Origin: an uncultured Muribaculaceae bacterium
GTDB lineage: Bacteria > Bacteroidota > Bacteroidia > Bacteroidales > Muribaculaceae
Length of the DNA stretch: 32,764 bases
NCBI GenBank assembly: GCA_910584905.1
Contig: CAJUCQ010000076.1
Coordinates: 1-32,764 of the forward strand
Direction: 5' to 3'
Both the position numbers and the translations under genes were made by a program. This document shows positions 32,694 through 32,764 of the stretch, one piece after another (the stretch's first letter is position 1; every line of letters begins with the position of its first letter). The notes under the pieces were generated by a model, which was not told the origin of the DNA, ran no database searches, and worked only from the letters and a program-made list of their open reading frames with translations.

Positions 32694-32764
32694 ATGGACG
32701 CTAATTTATACTACACGGTATTCCTGACTGTCGTCACAATCATGACGGCAGTCATTTCGTCGAA
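32694..32764 (+). CDS. Start of a membrane protein (partial, runs off the window)
   Basis: ATG at 32694, one base after the previous stop, opens MDANLYYTVFLTVVTIMTAVISS, a polar tip and a hydrophobic helix. In this position a repeat-unit polymerase (Wzy/EpsG-like) would be expected. That is inference from position and hydrophobicity only, because only 23 codons are present. Confidence 0.5.
   Translation, partial: MDANLYYTVFLTVVTIMTAVISS

Noticed and set aside
1..32764. tRNA, rRNA or CRISPR array
   Set aside because: No cloverleaf-like sequence, rRNA segment or regular repeat-spacer pattern was seen anywhere in the window.

Overview
The window looks like a Bacteroidales chromosome, probably a Muribaculaceae-type gut bacterium. 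The family-level placement is inference. It rests on repeated TAnnTTTG -7 promoter boxes, Bacteroides-type mobilization genes (MobA/MobC, DUF3408, two Bacteroidetes-style tyrosine integrases), a surface-type lipoprotein, a rubredoxin-first rubrerythrin, and a UpxY/NusG-like protein at the head of a surface-glycan locus. The left ~10 kb is visibly more AT-rich than the C-rich right part.

Region 1 (1-~10,110) is integrated mobile DNA. It starts with the end of an IS5-like element that appears to have cut off the N-terminus of a TIR-like gene. Minus-strand genes follow: relaxase, MobC, a candidate oriT, DUF3408, an excisionase-like HTH protein, a conserved hypothetical, an AbiV-type HEPN protein, an AlbA_2/ATPase/winged-helix protein, and two intact tyrosine integrases. 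Two integrases, each with its own promoter and separated by a terminator, suggest tandem or nested elements. The AlbA-ATPase plus AbiV pair looks like defence cargo.

Region 2 (~10,300-16,300) is chromosomal. It holds a lipoprotein and a CBM9-like protein in a minus-strand operon, a large secreted protein with a sorting-type C-terminus, a reverse-type rubrerythrin, and a small one-helix membrane protein.

Region 3 (16,263 to the right edge) is a plus-strand, translationally coupled surface-polysaccharide locus. After a promoter and a leader of about 180 nt, the first gene encodes an unusual fusion: a tyrosine-recombinase N-terminal DNA-binding domain, a degenerate recombinase catalytic domain lacking the active-site residues, and a C-terminal UpxY/NusG-like NGN+KOW module. 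Next come a Wzx-like flippase, a PP-loop protein, an SDR, a MenD-like ThDP enzyme, a polysaccharide pyruvyl transferase, a frameshifted acyltransferase, five GT2/GT4 glycosyltransferases, a second acyltransferase with a C9 tract, a GT32-type sugar transferase, and the start of a membrane protein that runs off the edge. The fusion is the best candidate for an undescribed system: a dead recombinase converted into the DNA- or RNA-targeting arm of a locus-specific antiterminator.
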